This document shows positions 42,790-51,015 of a DNA stretch of 64,000 nucleotides, in pieces. Each line of letters begins with the position of its first letter. The stretch's first letter is position 1. This DNA is from Candidatus Rifleibacterium amylolyticum (lineage in GTDB: Bacteria; Muiribacteriota; Ozemobacteria; Ozemobacterales; Ozemobacteraceae): assembly GCA_009917695.1 (NCBI GenBank), contig JAACJG010000010.1:120207-184206 (forward strand), given 5' to 3'. A program made the translations under genes and the position numbers. The notes beneath the pieces were generated by a model. It did no database searches. It was not told where the DNA came from and saw only the letters and a program-made list of their open reading frames with translations.

Positions 42790-44898
42790 ATGAAAAAGTT
42801 TGCCAGCATTATCATCGCGTTGCTTCTGATACCTCAGATTCTATCTGCGAATACTACAATGACGTTAACTACGCCATGGTCAAAAGGCCAGCCGGTACGA
42901 ATGGTCGAAAGGTCAGTCACTCTCAGTAGCGAAAATGGACTGATTCTGATGGAAGTGGAGGACAGCTTCCAGAATATGAGCTCGGTGCGATGCGAGGGCC
43001 TCTATCGTTTCCAGTTGCCGTCTGGAGCCTTCGCCGCCGGATTCTGGATCAATACCGACGGTAAGGAATGGGTCAAGGGTGAAGTGCGCGAAGTCACCGA
43101 AGCGAGAAAGATTTATCATGAAATCACCAGTCGTCTGGTTGACCCTGGCCTGCTTGAACAGAAGGATGGAGAAATTGTCATCAGGGTTTTTCCGGTCGAA
43201 AAGGATGCGCGGGTTGGTGTCAGATTCCGCTGCTACTTCCCGGCTGAGTGTGAAGATGACAGATATCGTATTCTTTTGCCGCTCAGCTACACTGAAGGGT
43301 CCTCAGAAAATGCCGATAACCGTGATTCTGACAAAGGTATTAAATTCAGGCTGGCGGCGACTTTCAAGGATTCGCAGGGAATAGGCGGATTCACCTGTAG
43401 CGATGAGCGCGCCGGCGTCAATTCTTCAGGTGCTGAAACGCATGTAAAACTTGAGTTTGCGGAAAGTGGAATGAATGATATCGAATTATCATACTCTCTA
43501 CAGCAAAAGGCGAAAGTCGCCATGGCTTTCTATAAAGTGCCAGAGGGTAACCGGTTCAGTCTGCTGAGAATCACGGGAAGCGATTTTTCTTCGGCGAAGA
43601 AGGGTCTAAAACTCGGAGTGCTCATCGATGCCAGCGGTTCAATGGGAGAATTGAACCGGACAAGAGCGCTCAACCTTTGTGACAGCCTGGCGGCCGCCGA
43701 CGAAAATTCTCTGCAGATATTCGTCATTAATGACAAAGGCTTGCACAAAGTCGGCCGTGATGAGCTTAACAGCACGAAATTTTTCGGACCGACGCGATGG
43801 CAACATGTCGAATCTTTTCCAGAAGAAGATTACGACGGTGTCATTCTGATAACAGATGGCGAGCACCTGACTCAGGCAACGATAAGACAATTGTGGCTCA
43901 AAGCTCGCCGTAAGCCTGTTCGCATCGCATATTGCGGCATCAGATATCTTTCTGATCTCGCCAACATGGCTGATTTTTACGGCGGCTGCAATTTTGTAGC
44001 GCCGGGAGAGTCGGTAGAACTTTCTGCGAAAGATATTATCAGAGCGGTCGGATTGAATGCCTGTCTTTATGATGGAAGTGGCAGTCGCTATCTGCCGCTG
44101 TATGGCAATCTGGTGCAGACGGCTTTTTATGTGCTTCCCTTCAAGGCCGGCAAATATCAGGTTAAAGATGCTGATGGGAAAAGTCTGCTGGATTTCGACA
44201 TCCCGGCTGATAAGCCATTCGCAACGATTGCGCCCTGGTTTGTCAGCATTGCTGCACGTCAGCAGATAAGGACACTGGAGACCATGGAACAGTCAGAAGC
44301 GGTCATCAAAAAGATTACCGAACTTGGCATCAGATACTCGCAGGCCACAGATTATACCGCGTTTCTTGCCGTGCCCGAGAGTATTGCAAAGGCTAATGCC
44401 GACATAATGAACCCGGCTTATCTGGCTATGTTTGCCGCGCCAAACTTTCGCAAGGCCAGACAACAGGCTCGTGGTAAGGCCTGTTATGCCAATCAGCGCG
44501 TCCTGATGGGCGCCGTCGAGATGTATATGATGGATGACAACGATGGAAGCAAGCTCGAATTCGATCTGGAAACTGGCCATATCAACATCGATGAACTTGT
44601 TCGGGGAAAGTATCTGAAGTCGGCTTTGGTGCCGGCATCTCAGGAGTGCGAATATCGTTTTCTCGGTGATCCGGCTAAAGATGGATATCCTTTCTGCGTC
44701 GTACATGGCTCGGTTGAGGATGGAGAGACTGTGTCGGTCGAAGAAATGGTGCGAAAATACTGTTTAAGCCACAATCTCGATCCGGACGATTTTGACATTC
44801 CCTACCATCTTTACAGTGTTGATGGTTATGGCATGGGAATCTGGGAACTGATGCATAAATACGAACCGCTTCAGATGCTGCTGGCCATTCTGCTTTGA
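42790..44898 (+). CDS. VIT-VWA protein with a pilin-like C-terminal domain
   Basis: The 702-residue product has a signal peptide (1-20), a VIT domain (26 to about 160: MVERSVTLSSENGLILMEVE, EVTEARKIYHEITSRLVDPG, FPVEKDARVGVRFRCYFPA), a VWA domain with the intact MIDAS LIDASGSMG (278-286), and the motif TDYTAFLAVPES (520-531) that ends most VIT-VWA proteins. Residues 548-640 then read like a type IV pilin just after its cleavage helix: AAPNFRKARQQARGKACYAN, VLMGAVEMYMMDDND, and CEYRFLGDPAKDGYPFCVVH. A hydrophobic segment ends the protein. GGAGGTGA precedes the ATG. Confidence 0.85.
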   Translation: MKKFASIIIALLLIPQILSANTTMTLTTPWSKGQPVRMVERSVTLSSENGLILMEVEDSFQNMSSVRCEGLYRFQLPSGAFAAGFWINTDGKEWVKGEVREVTEARKIYHEITSRLVDPGLLEQKDGEIVIRVFPVEKDARVGVRFRCYFPAECEDDRYRILLPLSYTEGSSENADNRDSDKGIKFRLAATFKDSQGIGGFTCSDERAGVNSSGAETHVKLEFAESGMNDIELSYSLQQKAKVAMAFYKVPEGNRFSLLRITGSDFSSAKKGLKLGVLIDASGSMGELNRTRALNLCDSLAAADENSLQIFVINDKGLHKVGRDELNSTKFFGPTRWQHVESFPEEDYDGVILITDGEHLTQATIRQLWLKARRKPVRIAYCGIRYLSDLANMADFYGGCNFVAPGESVELSAKDIIRAVGLNACLYDGSGSRYLPLYGNLVQTAFYVLPFKAGKYQVKDADGKSLLDFDIPADKPFATIAPWFVSIAARQQIRTLETMEQSEAVIKKITELGIRYSQATDYTAFLAVPESIAKANADIMNPAYLAMFAAPNFRKARQQARGKACYANQRVLMGAVEMYMMDDNDGSKLEFDLETGHINIDELVRGKYLKSALVPASQECEYRFLGDPAKDGYPFCVVHGSVEDGETVSVEEMVRKYCLSHNLDPDDFDIPYHLYSVDGYGMGIWELMHKYEPLQMLLAILL

Positions 44899-44986
44899 CA
44901 GAAGCTCAGAGGAATTCACATCGAAAATTACGCATCATGGGTCTCAGATCTTTGTCTGACAAATTGAGCCTGCCAAAGGATAAGCT

Positions 44987-46513
44987 ATGAAAAGGTTTTT
45001 GCCGCCTCTGTTGATAATGGGATCGATTATCTACTGGTACATGTTTATGCGCTTCATACCGCCGCCGCCGCTGACTGTTTCACGCGAGACCACCTACTTC
45101 ACCGATCTGAAGGAAAAAGATGGCAGAATCACTCTGGTGCCGTCTATAAATGCTTTGCGCCGCGTTCCACCCGACGATAACGCTGCGATAGAACTCTGGA
45201 TAATGTATGGCGCAGATATCCTGTCAACAGATTCTGCCGAAGTTGCCGAATTTTGTGGGCTGGCGGGAATCGAACCCGGTCTGCTCGCTTCTCCTTCACT
45301 AATCATGCAGTTGCCGTCTTCGGCTTCAGAATCTTTCGTTCTGAATTTGTCAGAAGGGCATCATAACGTCTATCGCCGGCCATGGCAGGCTGAAGAATTT
45401 CCGCAGATCGCCGAGCTGATCGAAGCTAACACTGAGACTTTTGCTCTGTTTGCTTCCATGGCTGGTAAAAGGGGCTTTTTCTGGCCATATCTTGAACGTT
45501 ACTTAGTCTGGCGGGCTCCGATGAATAGAGACTTCCGTCCGAACCAGCCGATGCGGCTGCTGCTGGCACGTGGAATGAAACATCTGCGCGCCGGTGAGCT
45601 GAGAAGCGCATGGCAGGATTTCGCCTGTGTTGGCAAAGCGGTCAAACCGCTTCTGCAGAGCGGCAATCTTATCTATGGTCTTTTCGGCATGATTGGCATG
45701 AAAGATTCAGCTGATGCAATGTCTCTGCTTCTCGCTCAAAAGGATATCGACTGGGAGCTGCTGCAGCAGATGCTCGTCGATCTCGACGAATTAATCGTTA
45801 CCAGAGGCCTGGAAAAGGCACTTGAGGGTGAAATGCGATTTCAGCCACTTTCGATGTATCTAGAAAGCGAAGGTACAACATGGAGTTATGCCGTCCTCGA
45901 TGGTGTGCCAGACAGCAATGATTACGTACGTTTCATTGATATAAATGTATTCTGTCGCAAGATCAACCTGCTTGCCGACGAACTTTTGCAGGCGTGCAGC
46001 ATCGAAAACGTCAACGAGAGAATAGCGAAAATCAACGAATTTCAGGCAGCCCGTGAAAAAAGCCGGCCGGATATATCAGTGCCAAAGCTTATGACCAGGC
46101 TGCTATGGACAAGATACCTGACACCCTCAGAAAAAAAGTGCAGCGCCGTCAGCGAGCTGCTCAGCGATATACTGCTCGACATTGCAACGCCACGGTATGC
46201 AAACATTGTCGTCGAAATGCTCGCTTATGCCGAGAAATTCAGGTTGCTCAAAGTTGCCGTGCTGATCAGACTGCACAAGATCAGAACAGGTGATTACCCA
46301 TCTTCGCTTGAAGAACTTGAAGTCGCAGACAAAGAGGTTCTTGTCGATTCTTTTTCTGGCAGTAATTTCAAGTTTCTTTCTGAAGGCAATAATATACTGG
46401 TTTACAGCGTTGGTTCAGACCAGCAGGATAATCTTGGCGCATCCGGCGAACGGGTCGAATCCACAGAAGGCCCGGTATTCAGCGACATCACCGTACAGAT
46501 CGTCAAGTTCTGA
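44987..46513 (+). CDS. Membrane-anchored protein with a GspG-like C-terminus
   Basis: The 508-residue product has an N-terminal hydrophobic segment (LPPLLIMGSIIYWYMFMRFI) and then a long helical region without recognised domain. Its last 90 residues have the pattern of the major pseudopilin GspG and of related planctomycete proteins: VLIRLHKIRTGDYPSSLEEL, EVLVDSFSGSNFKFLSEGNN and ILVYSVGSDQQDNLG. It follows the VIT-VWA gene by 88 bases on the same strand, with AAGGA before the ATG. The presence of pilin-like tails in two neighbouring genes suggests a common role with pili. Confidence 0.65.
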   Translation: MKRFLPPLLIMGSIIYWYMFMRFIPPPPLTVSRETTYFTDLKEKDGRITLVPSINALRRVPPDDNAAIELWIMYGADILSTDSAEVAEFCGLAGIEPGLLASPSLIMQLPSSASESFVLNLSEGHHNVYRRPWQAEEFPQIAELIEANTETFALFASMAGKRGFFWPYLERYLVWRAPMNRDFRPNQPMRLLLARGMKHLRAGELRSAWQDFACVGKAVKPLLQSGNLIYGLFGMIGMKDSADAMSLLLAQKDIDWELLQQMLVDLDELIVTRGLEKALEGEMRFQPLSMYLESEGTTWSYAVLDGVPDSNDYVRFIDINVFCRKINLLADELLQACSIENVNERIAKINEFQAAREKSRPDISVPKLMTRLLWTRYLTPSEKKCSAVSELLSDILLDIATPRYANIVVEMLAYAEKFRLLKVAVLIRLHKIRTGDYPSSLEELEVADKEVLVDSFSGSNFKFLSEGNNILVYSVGSDQQDNLGASGERVESTEGPVFSDITVQIVKF

Positions 46514-46521
46514 TTTAGAAC

Positions 46522-46581
46522 TAATCCTCTGACAAAGTTGAATGACTCAAAACCACAAGTTCAATTCTTTACAGAGCAATA
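46522..46581. mobile_element. Short IS630-type MITE-like palindrome
   Basis: A 60-base segment runs from TA (46522-46523) to TA (46580-46581). Its left end TAATCCTCTGACAAAGTTGA and the reverse complement of its right end TATTGCTCTGTAAAGAATTG are imperfect inverted repeats. Both resemble the end of the IS630-type element at 63875 (TAGTGCTTTGTCAAAGTTGA). It encodes nothing and shares its right TA with the next element, so the two were inserted side by side or one within the other. Confidence 0.5.
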
Positions 46582-46733
46582 GTGGTCTGTCAACATTGAA
46601 TTGGTGTTATTTGTCATTGCGAGGAGGGCGCCAGCCCCGACGAAGCAATCTCATGGTTAAAGAGATTGCTTCGTCGCTACGCTCCTCGCAATGACCATTT
46701 CTTACCATGCGATTCAACTTTGACAAAGCAATA
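46580..46733. mobile_element. IS630-type MITE-like element, 154 bases
   Basis: Begins TAGTGGTCTGTCAACATTGA at 46580 and ends at 46733 with the reverse complement TATTGCTTTGTCAAAGTTGA; 18 of the first 24 bases match between the ends. TA dinucleotides border it, as expected for TA-targeting IS630/Tc1-type transposition. The interior is the palindromic repeat at 46613-46695. It has no coding capacity and would depend on a transposase elsewhere; the partial IS630 at the right edge of the window has the matching end. Confidence 0.55.
46613..46695. repeat. Palindromic GTCATTGCGAGGAG repeat
   Basis: The left arm has GTCATTGCGAGGAG (46613-46626) and CGACGAAGCAATCTC; the right arm carries the reverse complements, with an unmatched middle of unequal length and a short loop near 46653-46661. 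It is a long hairpin-forming repeat. Sequences with the same GTCATTGCGAGGAG...GACGAAGCAATCTC plan are dispersed in many bacterial genomes (from memory). It lies inside the 154-base element. Confidence 0.75.
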
Positions 46734-46782
46734 GTTGTAATGGTTAAATGACGGGGTGTTTACGCTCTGGCAGCTGATGAAC

Positions 46783-49155
46783 TTACCACATGTAGATTTG
46801 CAAGAGATTGGCGTAGTCGTCGGTCCACAGGCTGTAGCCGCTGGCGGCTTCCATTTCGTCCCACTTTGCGTAGAGTTTGAGCATTGCCAGATGCTTCGGG
46901 TTGCCGGCAGCGATCCAGTCGGCACGATTGATCTGGTCGTAGTCATACCAGTCATAGCGTATCGAGTAGCGTGCTGGCTCATCGAATGAGCGCAGGCATT
47001 CAATGCCGAGCTCGTCGCAGTTGCGCTTGATCACAGGTGCCAGCTTGAAATAACGGTTCGAAATATGAAACAGCAACAGACCATCGGCTTTGATTTTGCT
47101 CTGGTAGAGTTTGAATGCTTCAAGGGTCATCAGATGCACCGGCACAGCATCTGAAGAATAGGCATCGAGAATCAGCAGGTCATAGCTGTGGTCAGGAATT
47201 TTCTGCAGGCTGATGCGGGCGTCGCCGACAATATGTCTGATGCCTGCTTTTGAGTTTTTGAGAAAAGTGAAATATTCAGGATTCTGCGCAATTTCGACGA
47301 CTTTCTGGTCAATTTCGAAAAAATCGAAATTTTGCCAGGGACGGCCATACCAGGCCAGAGTGCCGCAACCGAGACCGACCACGCCGATGCTTTTAAAATT
47401 ACGGTTGATATTGCCAACCCGGAAAATCGAGCCGACCGGGCCTTCACGCGCATAATAAGAAAGCGGGTAGCTCATGCGCATATCATCGATTTTGCGCTCG
47501 ATACCATGCAGCGTGGTTCCATGTGACAGGCAATGGAAAATATCTTTGACGCCATCTACTTTAAGGTCGGGATCGACGACTTCGCCGTCGTTTACCAGCC
47601 TGGTTACTCGCAAAATGCCAAAAAAGCTGCGGTCGATCATGACGATTTTCGGATCAGATATTGTCTGAAAGAAGGCTGCCAGTGAAATGCAGAGCAGCAA
47701 CGCCCAGGCGCCGCGTCTGAAATTGTTGAAGACATAGAGTGTGACCAGAGTCATAAAAGTCATGAACATGCCATTTTCACTCATCAGCCGGCTGAGATTG
47801 ATCTCGTCAAACCACCCTGGAAAGAACAGTAGAAATAGTAGCGTGCCTGAGACCAGCAGGCGGCGGGCGGCTGAATGGGTATGGTCAAAGTAGCTCTCAG
47901 AAAGATATGAGCACAGGCAGGCAGCAACCAGAAGCGTGCAGGCATATTCGACCTGAGTTACAAAAATAATCGGTGCGATCAGGCTGTTAAAGATTCCTGC
48001 GGCAATGCCTCCTGTCGACATCCAGACAAAATATGAGTTGAGCTGTGGCACTGGCGGCCTTTCATCTGCCAGGCGACCATGAAAATACATGCAGATTATT
48101 AATACTACCGCCAGATGCACTGGAATCGTGAACCATATTGGCTCGATGATTCTGAAATGGTAAAACAGCATTGCCAGCATTATCGCCGGAAACAGATACC
48201 TTTCCCATCTTATTGTGCGCCAGTAACTGGTTCGCGCAAAAACCATGATGAACGATATCAGATACAGCGACAGTGGCAGAACCCAGAGCAGCGGAACTGA
48301 TGCAATATCTGTTGCAACATGAGTGGTAACCGAAAGCATGGCGCTGCACGGAACAAACCCAAGCAGACACCAGTATAGAGCCTTTTTCCAGGCTGGTCGT
48401 GTCGGGTCGAGCGATCTCTGTTGATCCTGCTTTTCCTTTTCGATAAGCCGGTTAACGAAGTCATCGACATTGGTAAATGCAATTTCAGCATCAGGTTCGG
48501 CTCCAGCCGGACTTCTGTTTGCGTAACTTTCACCAGATCCGCCAATTTTTGCCGGTTTTGCGCGCCAGAGCACAATGCAGCAGAGCATCACCAGGAGAGT
48601 CTGCAAAATGTAAACGCCAGACCAGAGCACTTGTTGCTCAGACAGTCGCAGCACCGGTTCGAAGATAAACGGGTAGGCCAGCAATGCCAGCAGGCTGCCG
48701 ACATTGCTGGCCGCGTAAAGAAAATATGGGTCAGCAGAATCATGCTGTCCGGTTTCTGAGTAATAGCGCTGTAACAGCGGTGCATTGGCAGCTATCATGA
48801 AGAATAAAAAGCCAATCGAGCTGGCAAGGCGCGCCAGCAGCCAGCCTGTCGGTGTGGCGGCTGCCAGCTCAGCACCGGATGTGTCTACATGCAGCGGCAA
48901 CAGAATGAAGGCACCGGTCATCAGCAACAGGTGCAGTATCGACTGGCGCTGGCAGCCGAGGTATCTGATCGACTTTTCGGCGTACAGGTAGCCGGCCAGC
49001 AGCGCCAGCTGAAAAAACAGCATGCAGGTTGTCCATACTGCCGCCGCGCCGCCCAGATAAGGCAGCAGAATCTTGCCGACCATCGGCTGAATCATGAACA
49101 GCAGAAACGATCCGACAAAGACGCAGATCGTAAAGACCGCTGTAACTATATTCAC
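46783..49155 (-). CDS. Fused MFS / spermidine synthase-like membrane protein
   Basis: The 790-residue product is read from GTG 49155, 10 bases after the aspS stop. The N-terminal half has many transmembrane helices (VGSFLLFMIQPMVGKILLPY is a typical start; FLFFMIAANAPLLQRYYSET; YFLYAASNVGSLLALLAYPF). The C-terminal third is a class I methyltransferase-type fold of the spermidine synthase family: VVGLGCGTLAWYG for cofactor binding, FFEIDQKVVEIAQ, and YDLLILDAYSSDAVPVHLMT. Such fused proteins are widespread and mostly uncharacterised. The polyamine role is inferred from the C-terminal domain only; a membrane-linked product is also possible. Confidence 0.85.
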   Translation of the reverse strand: MNIVTAVFTICVFVGSFLLFMIQPMVGKILLPYLGGAAAVWTTCMLFFQLALLAGYLYAEKSIRYLGCQRQSILHLLLMTGAFILLPLHVDTSGAELAAATPTGWLLARLASSIGFLFFMIAANAPLLQRYYSETGQHDSADPYFLYAASNVGSLLALLAYPFIFEPVLRLSEQQVLWSGVYILQTLLVMLCCIVLWRAKPAKIGGSGESYANRSPAGAEPDAEIAFTNVDDFVNRLIEKEKQDQQRSLDPTRPAWKKALYWCLLGFVPCSAMLSVTTHVATDIASVPLLWVLPLSLYLISFIMVFARTSYWRTIRWERYLFPAIMLAMLFYHFRIIEPIWFTIPVHLAVVLIICMYFHGRLADERPPVPQLNSYFVWMSTGGIAAGIFNSLIAPIIFVTQVEYACTLLVAACLCSYLSESYFDHTHSAARRLLVSGTLLFLLFFPGWFDEINLSRLMSENGMFMTFMTLVTLYVFNNFRRGAWALLLCISLAAFFQTISDPKIVMIDRSFFGILRVTRLVNDGEVVDPDLKVDGVKDIFHCLSHGTTLHGIERKIDDMRMSYPLSYYAREGPVGSIFRVGNINRNFKSIGVVGLGCGTLAWYGRPWQNFDFFEIDQKVVEIAQNPEYFTFLKNSKAGIRHIVGDARISLQKIPDHSYDLLILDAYSSDAVPVHLMTLEAFKLYQSKIKADGLLLFHISNRYFKLAPVIKRNCDELGIECLRSFDEPARYSIRYDWYDYDQINRADWIAAGNPKHLAMLKLYAKWDEMEAASGYSLWTDDYANLLQIYMW

Positions 49156-49165
49156 GCTCTGAGCA

Positions 49166-50926
49166 CTAGTCGGTGATCTTGAGGTGCAGTTCTTTGAGCT
49201 GTTTTTCGGTGGCTTCGGCCGGCGCCTGCATCAGCAGATCCTGGGCGTTCTGGTTCATCGGGAAAGCGATGACTTCGCGAATATTGGGCTCGTTGGCGAG
49301 CAGCATAACAATGCGGTCAACGCCGGGTGCGATACCGCCATGCGGCGGTGCGCCGAATTTGAAGGCTTTGATCATGCCGCCGAACTTTTCATCGACGACG
49401 CTGTTGTCATAGCCCGCAATTTCGAAGGCTTTATACATGATCTCTGGCAGATGGTTACGAATAGCACCTGAACTGAGTTCGATGCCATTGCAGACGATGT
49501 CATACTGATAAGCTTTGATGGTCAGCGGGTCTTTGGACAACAGCGCTTCCATGCCGCCCTGCGGCATCGAGAACGGGTTGTGGCTGAACTGGGTGGCGCC
49601 GGTTTCTTCATCTTTTTCGAACATCGGGAAATCGACGATCCAGCAGAAGCGGTATGCATTTTTTTCGCGCAGATCAAGCTCATCAGCCAGTCTGATGCGT
49701 ACCTTGCCGAGAATGACCGAAGCTTTGTCGGCGCTGTCGGCTACGATAAAGATGCCGCTGCCGTCAGGCGCGTTGAATTTTTCGCGTAAAGCTGCTTTGC
49801 TGGCGTCGCCAAGCGGCTTGGCCAGGCTGCCTTTGATTTCAGAGCCGGCGAAAATCAGTGAGGCCAGGCCTTTGGCGCCGTTTTCGCGGGCAAAATCTTC
49901 GAGATCTTTCAAGAACTTGCGTGACTTGTCGGCTATGTTGTTTACGCACAGAGCACGCACGACGCCGCCAGCTTCGACGACCGATTTGAAGGCGTTAAAA
50001 TCTGAAGCGGCGAAAATGTCAGAGACGTCTTCGATTTCGAGTCCGTAACGCAGGTCGGGTTTATCGACGCCGTATTTGCGCATGGCTTCTTCGTAAGGAA
50101 TTCGCGGAAACTGAGGTTTGGTGACTTCCCAGTCGGAAAATTCAGTGAACAGGCCATAAAAAAGTTTTTCAAGATGAGAGAAGACGTCTTCCTGGGTGGC
50201 GAAAGACATCTCGACGTCGAGCTGATAAAATTCGCCAGGTGAGCGGTCGGCGCGGGCATCTTCGTCTCTGAAACAGGGCGCTATCTGGAAGTAGCGGTCG
50301 AAGCCGGAAACCATCAACAGCTGCTTGAACTGCTGCGGGGCCTGCGGCAGTGCGTAAAATTTGCCGGGGTAGAGTCGGCTGGGCACGAGATAGTCGCGGG
50401 CGCCTTCCGGCGAGCTGCTGGTCAGAATCGGCGTCTGAAATTCATTGAAGCCCATCTCGGTCATGCGCCGTCTGATGCTGGCAATGACTTTTGAGCGCAG
50501 AAGAATGTTCTGGTGCAGTTTTTCGCGGCGCAGATCGAGAAATCGGTAGGTCAGACGGGTGGTTTCGGGTGCGTTATCTTCGTCAGCAACCTGGAACGGC
50601 AGAACTTCTGCGGCGCTCTGCAAAATCACCGAGCTTACTTCGACCTCGATTTCACCGGTTGGCATATCACGGTTGATGTTGTCACCGCGGCTGATGACTT
50701 TACCTTCGATGGTAACTACCGATTCGACCCTGATCTTTTCGAAATCGTCGTGGGCCTGACTGCCGGGTGCGGCCACCAGCTGGGTTACACCATAGTTGTC
50801 GCGCAGGGTAACGAACATGACGCCGCCGAGATCGCGTTTGCGATGAAGCCAGCCTGAGAGTTTAACCTGTTTGCCACAGTCGGTTCCGCGTAATTCGCCA
50901 CAGTTGTGAGTTCGGTAGATATGCAT
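49166..50926 (-). CDS. aspS: Aspartate-tRNA ligase
   Basis: Charges tRNA-Asp (or tRNA-Asp/Asn in non-discriminating forms). From ATG 50926 (AAAGGA eight bases upstream) the protein is 586 residues, the usual bacterial length. It has the anticodon-binding OB domain ([20 protein letters not shown]), class II motif 1/2 ([40 protein letters not shown]), a central GAD insertion and motif 3 ([20 protein letters not shown]). Longer in-frame starts exist up to 50989 but lack ribosome binding sites. It is the only clear housekeeping enzyme in this part of the window. Confidence 0.96.
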   Translation of the reverse strand: MHIYRTHNCGELRGTDCGKQVKLSGWLHRKRDLGGVMFVTLRDNYGVTQLVAAPGSQAHDDFEKIRVESVVTIEGKVISRGDNINRDMPTGEIEVEVSSVILQSAAEVLPFQVADEDNAPETTRLTYRFLDLRREKLHQNILLRSKVIASIRRRMTEMGFNEFQTPILTSSSPEGARDYLVPSRLYPGKFYALPQAPQQFKQLLMVSGFDRYFQIAPCFRDEDARADRSPGEFYQLDVEMSFATQEDVFSHLEKLFYGLFTEFSDWEVTKPQFPRIPYEEAMRKYGVDKPDLRYGLEIEDVSDIFAASDFNAFKSVVEAGGVVRALCVNNIADKSRKFLKDLEDFARENGAKGLASLIFAGSEIKGSLAKPLGDASKAALREKFNAPDGSGIFIVADSADKASVILGKVRIRLADELDLREKNAYRFCWIVDFPMFEKDEETGATQFSHNPFSMPQGGMEALLSKDPLTIKAYQYDIVCNGIELSSGAIRNHLPEIMYKAFEIAGYDNSVVDEKFGGMIKAFKFGAPPHGGIAPGVDRIVMLLANEPNIREVIAFPMNQNAQDLLMQAPAEATEKQLKELHLKITD

Positions 50927-51015
50927 GCGAAGCATCCTTTGTCGGTGATTTTCGTCACAGAGTGTAGCGCAACCCCCGCCCAAAAGCAAGCTGACCGATT
51001 AAAGCCCTGTTATTG

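Noticed and set aside
45245..45285. A stretch like a reversed tRNA T-arm (GGCGGGAATCGAACCCG)
   Set aside because: It lies inside a well-supported coding frame (AEFCGLAGIEPGLLAS). Acceptor and D-arm partners are missing and the T-stem is incomplete, so it is a chance match.
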